Assembly: GCF_039537265.1 (NCBI RefSeq)
Contig: NZ_BAABAE010000002.1
Span: forward strand, 124,001-188,000
Source of the DNA: Terrimesophilobacter bigeumensis
GTDB taxonomy: Bacteria; Actinomycetota; Actinomycetes; Actinomycetales; Microbacteriaceae
Direction: 5' to 3'
Length of the DNA: 64,000 nucleotides
Positions 42,488 through 50,838 of the stretch are shown in pieces. Every line of letters starts with the position of its first letter. The first letter of the stretch is position 1. Both the position numbers and the translations under genes were made by a program. Under the pieces are notes generated by a model. The model did no database searches and had not been told where the DNA came from. It worked only from the letters and a program-made list of their open reading frames with translations.

Positions 42488-42748
42488 TTACGCGGTGCTG
42501 GCTGGCGTTCGGCGCGGGACCAGATCGAGTTCGCAACGAGTAAAGGTGGCATCAGGGTCCGCCTCGGCGTGATCGGCGATGCGCGGTCCGCGTAGCATCG
42601 CATCCTTCACCCGTACCGCGTGAGTGACGACAACGGAGCTTGGGTGCCGGGTGCCGTACCCGGGCACAAAAGCGCAGGCCGGGGATGTCTCCCATTCGTG
42701 CTCGATCGCGGGTATGAGCACCCCGCCGACGCCCGGGGGCGATGTCAC
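42488..42748 (-). CDS. Small ORF at the end of the SDR/ligase/ACAD/phosphotransferase operon
   Basis: An 86-residue frame whose GTG (42748) overlaps the phosphotransferase stop (GTGA), like every other junction in this operon. The product is acidic and plausible as protein (VLIPAIEHEWETSPACAF, VPGYGTRHPSSVVVTHAVRV, IADHAEADPDATFTRCELDL). GYGTRHPSSVVV faintly recalls the C-terminal YGTRSSTVLL motif of NRDE/TANGO2 proteins, so it might be a remnant of one. That is a weak resemblance, and function is unknown. Confidence 0.5.
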   Translation of the reverse strand: MTSPPGVGGVLIPAIEHEWETSPACAFVPGYGTRHPSSVVVTHAVRVKDAMLRGPRIADHAEADPDATFTRCELDLVPRRTPASTA

Positions 42749-43830
42749 TCGCCCCCGGCAAAGGCCCGGGCGCGTTCGAGCAGTGCGGGCACACCGGCTT
42801 CGAGCGTCGGGGCGAACATGTCGCCCGGACGCTCTCCGCGTAGCCATCGAGTGTAGATGTCCTCACAGAAGATCGCGGCCTTCCACAGGGCGAGCGCCTG
42901 ATACCAGGGCAGCGGCTCGAGGCAGAGGTGGGGCTGTCGCCGGTGGTACTCCTCGATGAGTTCCTGGCGGGTGAGGTAGCCGGGTTCGCGCGTGACGGAG
43001 GTAAGTTCGAGCGGGGTCACTCGGCTTCCCGGCTCCGCGTAGGTCGCCGTGAAGTATCCTAGGTCGGCGAGTGGGTCGCCGAGAGTGGCCATCTCCCAGT
43101 CCAGGATCGCGGTCACCCGTGCCGGCGGCCCCGCGGCGAACATGAGGTTACCCGCACGAAAGTCACCGTGCACGACCGAGGCGCGCTGCGAGGCGGGCAT
43201 GTTGTCGGCGAGCCAGGTGCCGATCCGAGCGACCTCCGGCATGTCTCGCTGCGTGTAAGCGCTCCAGAGCGAGCTAAAGCGCTCGACCTGCCGACGCAAG
43301 TAGCCGTCGGGGCGGCCAAGGCGGGAGATCTCACCCTTGGTGACATCGACGTCGTGGAGCATTGCGAGCGTGTCGACGGCCGCAAGGCTCGTCGCGCGGC
43401 GCTCGTGTGGTTCGTTCAGGGATGCCGGAATCGCGTCTGTGACGACAATGCCGTCGAGGAACGACATCACGTAGAACGGCACGCCGAGTACAGACACGTC
43501 TTCGCACACCGCAAGGATTTCAGGTACCGGAATTCCCTCCTCGCGAAGCAGTCGCTGGATGCGCGCCTCTCGCACCATGTCGTGGGTCGACTTGGAAATG
43601 GGGGGGCGCGGTCCACGACGCAGCACGAACTCCTCGCGACCGCGCTCGAGCCGATAGGTGACATTGGACTGGCCGTCCCCGATACGCTCCCACAGGAGGC
43701 CACCGGTACCGAGCCCATGCGCGTCAAGAAACTCGATCACCGCGTCGACGACGAGCAGCGGCGGGATGGCGAGTGCCATGGCTTCGTTGCGAGTTGCCAC
43801 CACCTCGGTGCCGTCCGGGGTGTGTTGCAT
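42745..43830 (-). CDS. Phosphotransferase, APH/ACAD10-11 kinase-like
   Basis: A 361-residue protein-kinase-like fold enzyme. The nucleotide-binding N-lobe includes GDGQSNVTYRLERG and the Lys-equivalent in EEFVLRRGP. The catalytic loop is VVHGDFRAGNLMF (near residue 215) and the metal-binding Asp is in ILDWEMATLGDPLADLGY. In ACAD10/11 systems this domain phosphorylates 4-hydroxyacyl-CoAs, so that the partner acyl-CoA dehydrogenase can eliminate phosphate. Here it follows an acyl-CoA dehydrogenase gene directly (TGATG), which supports the same role. ATG 43830 is preferred to TTG 43833. Confidence 0.85.
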   Translation of the reverse strand: MQHTPDGTEVVATRNEAMALAIPPLLVVDAVIEFLDAHGLGTGGLLWERIGDGQSNVTYRLERGREEFVLRRGPRPPISKSTHDMVREARIQRLLREEGIPVPEILAVCEDVSVLGVPFYVMSFLDGIVVTDAIPASLNEPHERRATSLAAVDTLAMLHDVDVTKGEISRLGRPDGYLRRQVERFSSLWSAYTQRDMPEVARIGTWLADNMPASQRASVVHGDFRAGNLMFAAGPPARVTAILDWEMATLGDPLADLGYFTATYAEPGSRVTPLELTSVTREPGYLTRQELIEEYHRRQPHLCLEPLPWYQALALWKAAIFCEDIYTRWLRGERPGDMFAPTLEAGVPALLERARAFAGGE

Positions 43831-45050
43831 CAACGTGGCGCATCCACGTCGGCGCGGTACGGCTCACCCTGCTCGACCTCGCGGCGGCGGTTTGAGGAAG
43901 CCCGACGAGCGATGGCCCACTTGTGGGTCTCGTTCGCGCCGTCGTAGATGCGGAACGGTCGTACCTCGTTCAGGTACCCTGCAAGCGGAAGCCGATCGGT
44001 CACTCCGTCGCCGCCGCACAGTTGGATGGACCGGTCGATCACCCGGAACACGGCATCCGATACATGGACCTTCGCCACCGAGGACAGCGACGAACCAGCG
44101 CGCTCGCCGATGGCGAGAAGTGCCGCCGTCTTGGTGATGATCGCATCGGAAGTCTCGATGTCGATCACCGACTCGGCGAGCATGTTCTGGGCGATCCCGA
44201 GCTCGCGCATCGGAGATCCGAAGAGCTCACGGCGCTCCGTGCGGTCCAGGGCGATGTCATGAGCACGACGCGCGAGCCCGAGCCAACGCATGCAGTGCGT
44301 CAGCCGCGCCGGCGCCAGCCGCGCCTGGGCATAGCGGAACCCTTCGCCGGGCTTGCCGAGAACTGCGTCGTCGGGCACAAAGCACCCTTCGAAGTGCACG
44401 TGAGGATGCCCGCCATCGATCGCGCGGTCGATCGCGTGAATCTCGCGTCCGATCCGCACTCCCGGATTGTCCATGTCCACGAGAAGCATGGTCGCCCCCG
44501 CGAGATGATCGTCCTCGGCGTCGTTGCGCGCCATCACGATGCAGAACCCGGCTCCGGCCGCGCCACTGATGAAGCGCTTCTCACCGTCGATCATCCAGCC
44601 GCCAGCCACCTTGCGCGCGGTCGTGCGCAGCGCATCCGGGTCGGAACCGGCGCCAGGGTGCGGCTCGGTCATGCCGAAGCACGAGCGCACCTCGCCGGCC
44701 GCAAGTGGGCGCAGGTAGCGTTCCACCTGCGCGGGCGTGGCGATGAGCTCGAGCATGTGCATGTTGCCCTCGTCGGGCGCCATGCAGTTCAGGGCGACGG
44801 CACCGATGATCGAATACCCCGCCTCTTGGAAGACCGGAGACCAGTGTGCGATGTCAAGCCCCTGCCCACCGAACTCCTTCGCGACGTGCGGTGCGAACAC
44901 CCCGGCGGCCTTCGCTGCAGCCCGCAGTTCGGTGCGCACGGCGGGGTTGAGCCGCTCACCTGGTGCGGGCTCGTTCGGGATGACGGTGGTGCGGATGAAC
45001 TCGCGCGTGCGGAGGCGGAGTTCCTCGACGGCGTCGGGAAAGAGGTTCAT
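43830..45050 (-). CDS. Acyl-CoA dehydrogenase (ACAD11-like context)
   Basis: A 406-residue FAD enzyme of the acyl-CoA dehydrogenase superfamily. It shows CFGMTEPHPGAGSDP, the flavin-binding GEKRFISGA, a mid-domain HFEGCFVPDDAVLG, LCGGDGVTDRLPLAGYLNEV and the C-terminal RIYDGANETHKWAIARR. It either oxidises an acyl-CoA to the enoyl-CoA or, with the adjacent kinase, removes phosphate from a 4-phosphoryloxyacyl-CoA. ATG 45050 overlaps the ligase stop (ATGA). Confidence 0.9.
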   Translation of the reverse strand: MNLFPDAVEELRLRTREFIRTTVIPNEPAPGERLNPAVRTELRAAAKAAGVFAPHVAKEFGGQGLDIAHWSPVFQEAGYSIIGAVALNCMAPDEGNMHMLELIATPAQVERYLRPLAAGEVRSCFGMTEPHPGAGSDPDALRTTARKVAGGWMIDGEKRFISGAAGAGFCIVMARNDAEDDHLAGATMLLVDMDNPGVRIGREIHAIDRAIDGGHPHVHFEGCFVPDDAVLGKPGEGFRYAQARLAPARLTHCMRWLGLARRAHDIALDRTERRELFGSPMRELGIAQNMLAESVIDIETSDAIITKTAALLAIGERAGSSLSSVAKVHVSDAVFRVIDRSIQLCGGDGVTDRLPLAGYLNEVRPFRIYDGANETHKWAIARRASSNRRREVEQGEPYRADVDAPR

Positions 45051-46669
45051 GATGCGTCTTTTCCGCCGACGGAGGAGCTGCGCAACTCTGCCCGGCGGAT
45101 CTTGCCGGTCACCGTCTTGGGGAGCGCGTCGACTATGCGCACGCGCCGCGGATACTTGTAGGCGGCGAGCCGCTCTTTGGTGAAGGCGATGAGTTCCTCC
45201 GGCCCGACCAGGTGGCCCGGGTTGAGCGAGACGTAGGCCACGACCGTCTCGCCGCGATACTCGTCGGGTTCCCCGACGACGGCCGCTTCGAAGACGGCGG
45301 GATGCTCGTACAGTGCGTCTTCCACCTCACGCGGCCAGACCTTGAATCCGGAAGCGTTGATGAGGTCCTTGAGCCGGTCTACCAAGAAGATCCAGCCGTC
45401 CTCATCCTTCACCGCGACGTCACCGGTGCGCAGTCGGCCGTCGGGAAAGGTGCTCGCGGTGGCCTCCGGATTGCCCCAGTAGCCGGAGATGACCTGCGGC
45501 GCGGAGAATTCGAGCTCGCCCTCTTCGCCGGCAGGCACGTCTGCGCCGCTCTCATCGATGATGCGCACGGTCACGTTCTGCATCGCCATGCCGATGGACA
45601 GCGACCCGCTGCGGGGATCGACCGGCGCGACGGCACCGGCAGGGACTGCGATGCCGCCGGCGGTCGTCTCCGTCATCCCCCACACGTTGTGCAGGTAGTG
45701 CCCGAATCGTTCCTGGAAACGCGAGATGGTCGAGGGCGCGATCGGCGCCCCGCCTGAGTACAGAAGCCGCACCGAGCGGAAGTAGCTCTCGTCGACTTGG
45801 GGGAGCGCAAAGAACGCATTGAACGCGGTGATCGAGCCGATGGTGAACGTCACGCCGTGCTCTTTGAAGGCGTCCGCCACGACCTCGGCGTGGTAGCGCG
45901 CTGTGAGCACGAGCGTCGCACCGCCAAGCAGTGCGATTCCCGCGTTGATGACCATGCCGGTGATGTGGAACATCGGCGCGATCGCCAGCACGACGTCCTT
46001 CTGCCCCAGCCCGATCCACTCACTGAAGTTGTCGATGGCATGCAACACGTTGCGGTGGCTGTTCATCGCCCCCTTGGGTGGGCCGGTGGTGCCCGAGGTG
46101 TAGGTCAGGAACGCCGTGTCGTCCCCTGTGAGTTCAATCGCACGGAGCCGAGGTCGGCTTGCGCTCGCGGCTACGGCTTCCAGGTCGCCGTCGGGGGAGG
46201 TCTCGGCCGGCGGCAGCCCGTCGAATACTCGAGGGTCGTCGCGGGTCTGGAATGCGGTGTCGGAAGCGCTCAGCACCCAGCGCACACTACTGTCCTCGAG
46301 GGCGGCGCGAGTCTCGGCGAGGCTGCGCCGGCCGGCCACGATGCCGATCGCCCCGGAGTCGTCGATGAGCCGGCGCAACTCGCTGCCCCGATACATCGGA
46401 TTGACGAGCACGCCGATCGCTCCGAGCTTCCACAGGGCAAGGAGCACCAGTGGGTGATAGGGGATGTTCTGGAGGTAGACCGCCACTCGATCGCCCTTGA
46501 CTACACCACGATCCTCGAACTCTACGGCGAACTGGTCGGAGAGCCGGTCGACGTCGAGCGCGGTGAGCATCCCATCGAAGTATCTGATCGCGGGATGCTG
46601 CGGGTCGGCCTCGACTCGCGCTCTCCACGCATCGGGAATCGATGTATAGGCAGGCTGTGGAGTGCTCAT
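45047..46669 (-). CDS. AMP-forming acyl-CoA synthetase
   Basis: A 540-residue ANL-family ligase that activates a carboxylic acid to its CoA thioester through an acyl-adenylate. Motifs visible: AMP-binding P-loop YTSGTTGPPKGAM (near residue 190), WGMTETTAGG, RLRTGDVAVKDEDGW, the hinge DRLKDLINASGFKVWP, and the catalytic Lys in PKTVTGKIRR near the C-terminus. Substrate is unknown; the surrounding genes suggest a medium-chain or alicyclic acid. ATG 46669 overlaps the SDR stop (ATGA). Confidence 0.92.
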   Translation of the reverse strand: MSTPQPAYTSIPDAWRARVEADPQHPAIRYFDGMLTALDVDRLSDQFAVEFEDRGVVKGDRVAVYLQNIPYHPLVLLALWKLGAIGVLVNPMYRGSELRRLIDDSGAIGIVAGRRSLAETRAALEDSSVRWVLSASDTAFQTRDDPRVFDGLPPAETSPDGDLEAVAASASRPRLRAIELTGDDTAFLTYTSGTTGPPKGAMNSHRNVLHAIDNFSEWIGLGQKDVVLAIAPMFHITGMVINAGIALLGGATLVLTARYHAEVVADAFKEHGVTFTIGSITAFNAFFALPQVDESYFRSVRLLYSGGAPIAPSTISRFQERFGHYLHNVWGMTETTAGGIAVPAGAVAPVDPRSGSLSIGMAMQNVTVRIIDESGADVPAGEEGELEFSAPQVISGYWGNPEATASTFPDGRLRTGDVAVKDEDGWIFLVDRLKDLINASGFKVWPREVEDALYEHPAVFEAAVVGEPDEYRGETVVAYVSLNPGHLVGPEELIAFTKERLAAYKYPRRVRIVDALPKTVTGKIRRAELRSSSVGGKDAS

Positions 46670-47424
46670 CCTGCGGTCCACCCGCCGTCGATCGAGAGCA
46701 CGGAGCCCGTTGTGTAGGCGGACTCGGGGGAGGCGAGAAAGAGAGCCGCGGCCACGAGTTCGTCTGGTGTGCCGAAACGGCCCATCGGGGTCCGTTTCGT
46801 GAGTTCGTCGTAGAGCCGCTCGGAACCGCGAATGCCCGCCGTGAGATCAGTCTCGAAGTACCCCGGCGCGAGCGCATTGACCCGGATGCCGAGCGGCACC
46901 CACTCGACTGCGAGTGTGCGCACGAGCGCTTCGATTGCTCCCTTGGAAGCACTGTAGGCCGCGAGCCGTTTGCCCGCAGAACGCGCGTGCACCGACGACA
47001 ACGCGATGATGCTCCCGCCGCCCGTGGTGCTCATGGCGCGGGCCGCCTCACGCATGGTCCAGAAGGCGCCGTCCAGATTGATCGACAGGAGGTGGCGCCA
47101 CTCCTCGTCGGGCACATCGACCGACTTTGTCAGGGCCGGACTGACTCCGGCTGCGGCAATGCATGAATCGAGCCGACCCCAGTCACTCTGAATATGCTCA
47201 GCTGCCGCCCGTACTTGACCCGAGTCGGCCACGTCGGCGGGGACAGCCAGCGCATTGACTCCGACTGCGCGGATCTCGTCGGCAACCTTCGCGAGCGCCG
47301 TGGTGTCCCTGGCCGTGACGGCGACGCGGTAACCGGCGCGCGCGAGACCGAGCGCAAGAGCGCGGCCGAGGCCGCGACTTGCTCCCGTGACCCAAGCGAC
47401 ACGTTGGTAAGTCTCGTTCGTCAA
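46666..47424 (-). CDS. Short-chain dehydrogenase/reductase
   Basis: A 252-residue classical SDR with cofactor motif VTGASRGLGRALALGLARAG (near residues 10-29), the NAAG variant AAAGVSP, the catalytic Ser (IIALSSVHA), and YSASK with Tyr/Lys. The C-terminal end is typical for FabG-like enzymes (TGSVLSIDGGWTAG). It probably oxidises or reduces a hydroxy- or ketoacyl-CoA or an alcohol. TTG 47424 is chosen because GAGGT lies eight bases upstream; a GTG at 47454 would include that site. First gene of a five-gene coupled operon. Confidence 0.88.
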   Translation of the reverse strand: MTNETYQRVAWVTGASRGLGRALALGLARAGYRVAVTARDTTALAKVADEIRAVGVNALAVPADVADSGQVRAAAEHIQSDWGRLDSCIAAAGVSPALTKSVDVPDEEWRHLLSINLDGAFWTMREAARAMSTTGGGSIIALSSVHARSAGKRLAAYSASKGAIEALVRTLAVEWVPLGIRVNALAPGYFETDLTAGIRGSERLYDELTKRTPMGRFGTPDELVAAALFLASPESAYTTGSVLSIDGGWTAG

Positions 47425-47714
47425 ACCAGTTACCTCATGTCTTTCAAATACCACCCGATCGATCGGTCGGTTATCTTGGGTAAAGTCACTCTAGCTCAGG
47501 CGTGCCGCTCGCCTCAATCGTTTCGTTCAATAGTCTGTTCCGCGGTGAGGATGCGGCTGCAGCCATCCGACCTTGCCCGATTCGAACCGGTACGGCATGC
47601 TGATCCACAATCAGTCGGCGGGGAAGGTGGGAATGCGGACCAGCGCCCGAGCGGCGCATCCAGAGATCCACGCTTTCGCACGTCGAGTAGCCCGCGTTGA
47701 GAGATAGGCACTGA
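47425..47714. promoter_or_regulatory. Intergenic region with a palindromic operator
   Basis: The perfect 12-bp palindrome CCGATCGATCGG (47455-47466), within ACCCGATCGATCGGTCGG, lies 30 bases upstream of the SDR start and is typical of TetR-type sites controlling acyl-CoA catabolic operons. The rest of the stretch to 47714 contains no convincing gene. A segment near 47575-47612 faintly resembles the 3' half of a tRNA-His but does not fold properly. Confidence 0.5.
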
Positions 47715-48074
47715 ATGAACGAGACGATAGTTCCGGCACTTCTGATGGTCAGAACAGACCTTGACCCTGCCGGGGAAGAAGAGTTCAACACGTGGTATAC
47801 GAACGTCCATCTGCCAGAGATCGTGGCCGTCGCCGGAGTCCGGTGGGGCAAGCGCTATCGAGTACGACGCGACGACGCCAGCTACCCGTCGGATGAATCC
47901 ATCCAAACCTACTTGGCCATCTATGGGCTGGAGAGTGCGGACGTCCTGCGGTCGGAAGAGTTCCTTTCCCGTCGAGGGTGGTCGAAGGAGATCGCGCCGA
48001 TGGTTCTCAACACGACGGTGACCATCTACGAGGAGTTGGCCGCTCTCTCTCACCCATCCGATGGAGAATCGTGA
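47715..48074 (+). CDS. Small dimeric alpha/beta-barrel (EthD-like) protein
   Basis: A 119-residue protein with the pattern of ferredoxin-like dimeric alpha/beta-barrel proteins: IVPALLMVRTDLDPAGEEEFNTWYTNVHLPE at the N-terminus, then GVRWGKRYR and YLAIYGL strands. Members include EthD-like and monooxygenase-type proteins, often accessory to ring- or ether-degrading systems. A catalytic role cannot be assigned. It is first of three tightly coupled plus-strand genes; its stop overlaps the isochorismatase-like start. Confidence 0.7.
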   Translation: MNETIVPALLMVRTDLDPAGEEEFNTWYTNVHLPEIVAVAGVRWGKRYRVRRDDASYPSDESIQTYLAIYGLESADVLRSEEFLSRRGWSKEIAPMVLNTTVTIYEELAALSHPSDGES

Positions 48075-48745
48075 GTCCGTTGATCCTGGACCCGGCAACC
48101 ACCGCGCTCTTGGTCGTCGACATGCAGAATGACTTCTGCGAAGAGGGTGGCTATTACGCTGGCGTTGGCGGCGGTGTCGGCCCGGTGCAGTCCATCATTC
48201 CGCCCATCCAGTTCTTACTGGAAGCGGCGCGGGAGAACGGCGTCTTCGTGCTCTACACGGCGATCACGTATCAGCCTGCCGATCGCGGTGTCCCCACCGA
48301 CCTCACGGAACTGCACAGCCTACTGCCGGACACGTTCGGCGCGTACGAATCGCGCCTCCTCACCGGCACGTGGGGGGCGCAGATCATCGATCGGCTTACT
48401 CCGCGCAGCAACGAGATCGTCCTCGAAAAACCGAACTATTCCGTCTTCTATCAGACACAGCTTGAGGCGTTGCTGCGGCGGCGCGGGATACGCACCGTCG
48501 TCTTGACGGGCGCTGCGACCAATGGATGCATCATCCACAGCGCTTACGACGCATTCGTGAGGGACCTCGATGTCGTGCTCGTCGAGGATGGTGTGATGTC
48601 GTACTGGCCGGAACTGCACGACGCGGCCATGGCGATCATGGGGGCGATGATCGGCCCGATCGTGCCTTCACGGGACCTGGTGGCCGCGTTCGGCAATCGG
48701 GCCCCCATCCCGGCCGGATCTTCCAAGGATGGAGCAGCGTTGTGA
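48071..48745 (+). CDS. Isochorismatase-like cysteine hydrolase
   Basis: A 224-residue hydrolase with the complete Asp-Lys-Cys triad: Asp in VVDMQNDFCEEGGY (near residue 17), Lys in VLEKPNYSVF (near 118), and Cys in LTGAATNGCIIHSAYDA (near 152), with the preceding residues forming the cis-peptide loop. Family members hydrolyse amides, carbamoyl groups or the vinyl ether of isochorismate. Here an amidase or N-carbamoyl hydrolase role is plausible. GTG 48071 overlaps the upstream stop (GTGA). Confidence 0.88.
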   Translation: MSPLILDPATTALLVVDMQNDFCEEGGYYAGVGGGVGPVQSIIPPIQFLLEAARENGVFVLYTAITYQPADRGVPTDLTELHSLLPDTFGAYESRLLTGTWGAQIIDRLTPRSNEIVLEKPNYSVFYQTQLEALLRRRGIRTVVLTGAATNGCIIHSAYDAFVRDLDVVLVEDGVMSYWPELHDAAMAIMGAMIGPIVPSRDLVAAFGNRAPIPAGSSKDGAAL

Positions 48746-49539
48746 CACGCGTCACGGTGGGTCCGGTCAATGTGAGTCGGCTGCCGATGGAGAGCAACAT
48801 CCCAGGGCGACCCGGGGTGACGCGGCAAGTACTGTCTCACAATGCGCTGACGGGCGCGACCACGCTGATCCAGGTCATGCCAGCCGGTTACCGGCCTCCG
48901 AACGGGGAGCCGCAAGGCAGTCGCAAGTTCGAGATGCACACTTGTCACGAAGAATTGTTCGCGCTGGAGGGGACATTCCACTTCGGCTCGTGGCACACGC
49001 TCAGCGCGCTCGGGTATCTGAACCATCCGCCGTATTGGGTACACCCTGCGGATCAGACCGCGGCCACCCCGGTCACCTTTCTGATCAAGTTCTCCGGCGC
49101 GCTGGATTTCGCTTTCGAGGACATTCCGTCCGGATGGGACGGAAGGGAATATGTTCATCCGTCAGCGCCGCCGGAGTCGACGCTGAGAGGATGCTCGCCC
49201 GTCAGCGTCGACGAACTGGAGTGGGTATACGCCACCGATCCGGGCGGCGCACCGCTCGGGTTTGAGATCAAGGAGGTTTGGCCGGGGGAGGTCGGCGGAT
49301 GGTCGACGTCGCTGAACCGCTATCCGGCCGGCTGGCGAGGTTCCGGTGAACCGCAGCGCCTCGACGGTGGGGACGAATGGTTCGTGCTCAGCGGATCGCT
49401 GCACCTCGGGGACGGGGTAACGCTGACCGCCGGCGATTACTACTGCGACGCCGAGCAGACGATCGATGGCGGTGCTTCCGCGTACTCAGACGACGGTTGT
49501 CTCGCGATCAGATGGCGCGAGCGGCCGGATCACCACTGA
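48742..49539 (+). CDS. Cupin-like (ChrR/DUF4437-type) protein
   Basis: A 265-residue protein that appears to hold two cupin-like beta-barrel halves. The N-terminal half contains FEMHTCHEELFALEGTFHFG, with His/Glu candidates for metal binding. The C-terminal half contains EWFVLSGSLHLGDGVTLTAG and a final DDGCLAIRWRER. No substrate can be named; such proteins may be dioxygenases, isomerases or regulators. GTG 48742 overlaps the hydrolase stop (GTGA), so the three genes probably work together. Confidence 0.72.
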   Translation: MTRVTVGPVNVSRLPMESNIPGRPGVTRQVLSHNALTGATTLIQVMPAGYRPPNGEPQGSRKFEMHTCHEELFALEGTFHFGSWHTLSALGYLNHPPYWVHPADQTAATPVTFLIKFSGALDFAFEDIPSGWDGREYVHPSAPPESTLRGCSPVSVDELEWVYATDPGGAPLGFEIKEVWPGEVGGWSTSLNRYPAGWRGSGEPQRLDGGDEWFVLSGSLHLGDGVTLTAGDYYCDAEQTIDGGASAYSDDGCLAIRWRERPDHH

Positions 49540-49562
49540 CGGCGGGCGGCCGGTCGACATTG

Positions 49563-50720
49563 TCATTCCGGTCTTGCGGGATGACGACCGCCATTGGTGA
49601 GGACCGTCGCGCCGCCGGTGGCGACGACATCGCCGAGCTGATTCGTGCCCGTCATGGTCACGGTGATGCGAGCATTTTCACCCGCCGTCTCGATACCGGC
49701 GACCTCGCCGCCGATCCAGACCGTGTCGCCGAAGATGTCGGGGCGACGGAGCTTGATCTCGAGCGTCTCAAGGAACGAGAAGTCTCCCATCCAGTTCGTG
49801 ACCGCGTGGGCGAACCATCCGCAACGCTGCGGGCCGTTGTCGTAGGCGTTCGGCATGCCGATCTCGCGCGCAACACCACTGTTCTGGTGCCCGAGGCTGG
49901 GCAGGACCTTCTCAGCGAAGTAGCTCGGGTCGTAATTCGACGGCAACTTGCCCGGGTCGTTGGCGGCGAAATCACGGTACTTCCACGCGAGTTCGACGCC
50001 CTTGTAGCCCGGCGAGCCGATGCACCCGGCGTAGTACGCGGTCATCGCGATCTGGTCGATCGGCCCCTTCACGACTGCAGGGATGACGTCGCCGACGTTG
50101 ACCCGGGCGGGATCCAGTGGCGACGAGCCTCTGCGGAACTCGTTCAGCGCCTGCTCCCTGATGGCGTCGAGCTCGGCATCCGTGTAGACATGCTCTTCGC
50201 GGAATGGATAAGAGAGTCCCTGGCCGCCGTCGGCGCCGCGACGCGGAACGCGGAACGTCTCCGCGGTGGCGTGGGCGATCACCTTGCCGCCAACGGTGTA
50301 GTCGGTGAGCGCCGTCTGGACGAGGAAGTACGGCGCCGTACGGCCGCGATGCTCCCTGACCTCGCCGAACCGGGAGTTGGGCGTGATCGCGTCGCCACGA
50401 CGGAGGTAGTCGAAGAAGCGCCATCGGGTGCCGGCATAGAACGGCTGGACTCCAGGAAGCCCTGCCCCGATCGCGCCGTCGAACACCGAGTAGAGAAAGG
50501 TCGGCGGGGCGAGGAGGTTGTCGTGGCCGGCAGCCACCGCGTGCTCGGTGCTCGTCCAGAGGGGATTGTCGTCACCGATGCCCCAGGCGTAGTGACGGAT
50601 GGTGTCGAGGGTCGCTTCGTGGTTGTAGGGCTCGACCCGGATGTCCTTCCCCTCGAACCGTCGAAGGTCTTCGAGGGCGCTCTCGTCAATGCTTGGGGAC
50701 AGGTCCAACTCTGCAGGCAC
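49563..50720 (-). CDS. MaoC/FAS1-like double-hotdog acyl-CoA dehydratase
   Basis: A 385-residue two-hotdog protein. The N-terminal FAS1-type half (about 25-170) has HYAWGIGDDNPLW, LLAPPTFLYSVF and YAGTRWRFFDYLRRGD. The C-terminal half (about 230-385) has QIAMTAYYAGCIGSPGYK, a HAVTNWMGDFSFLE segment and final GTNQLGDVVATGGATVLTN. It probably hydrates an enoyl-CoA or dehydrates a 3-hydroxyacyl-CoA, though the classical D-x4-H dehydratase motif is not clearly visible. It is divergent from the ThDP-enzyme operon across a short operator region. Confidence 0.82.
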   Translation of the reverse strand: MPAELDLSPSIDESALEDLRRFEGKDIRVEPYNHEATLDTIRHYAWGIGDDNPLWTSTEHAVAAGHDNLLAPPTFLYSVFDGAIGAGLPGVQPFYAGTRWRFFDYLRRGDAITPNSRFGEVREHRGRTAPYFLVQTALTDYTVGGKVIAHATAETFRVPRRGADGGQGLSYPFREEHVYTDAELDAIREQALNEFRRGSSPLDPARVNVGDVIPAVVKGPIDQIAMTAYYAGCIGSPGYKGVELAWKYRDFAANDPGKLPSNYDPSYFAEKVLPSLGHQNSGVAREIGMPNAYDNGPQRCGWFAHAVTNWMGDFSFLETLEIKLRRPDIFGDTVWIGGEVAGIETAGENARITVTMTGTNQLGDVVATGGATVLTNGGRHPARPE

Positions 50721-50790
50721 GGTCTTTCCCTTCGTTGAGTTCCGAAGATCGGTCTTGACTTCGGCTGGCTGGTGTTGAAGACTCTACTTC

Positions 50791-50804
50791 ACCGAGCGCT
50801 CGCT
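50791..50804. promoter_or_regulatory. Palindromic operator between the hotdog gene and the ThDP-enzyme operon
   Basis: ACCGAGCGCTCGCT contains the perfect 10-bp palindrome CGAGCGCTCG (50793-50802), placed centrally in the 118-bp divergent intergenic region. It has the form of a TetR-type acyl-CoA-responsive site, and a TetR gene lies at the end of this island. Confidence 0.45.
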
Positions 50805-50838
50805 CGACCAGTGGCATTCTCAAGGGTGAGGAGTCGAG

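Noticed and set aside
47568..47615. Minus-strand segment resembling the 3' half of tRNA-His (loop TTGTGGA and GTTCGAATC), possible att-site remnant
   Set aside because: The T-stem has at least two mismatches in five pairs, no D-arm or acceptor stem is found, and no integrase or second copy lies in the window.
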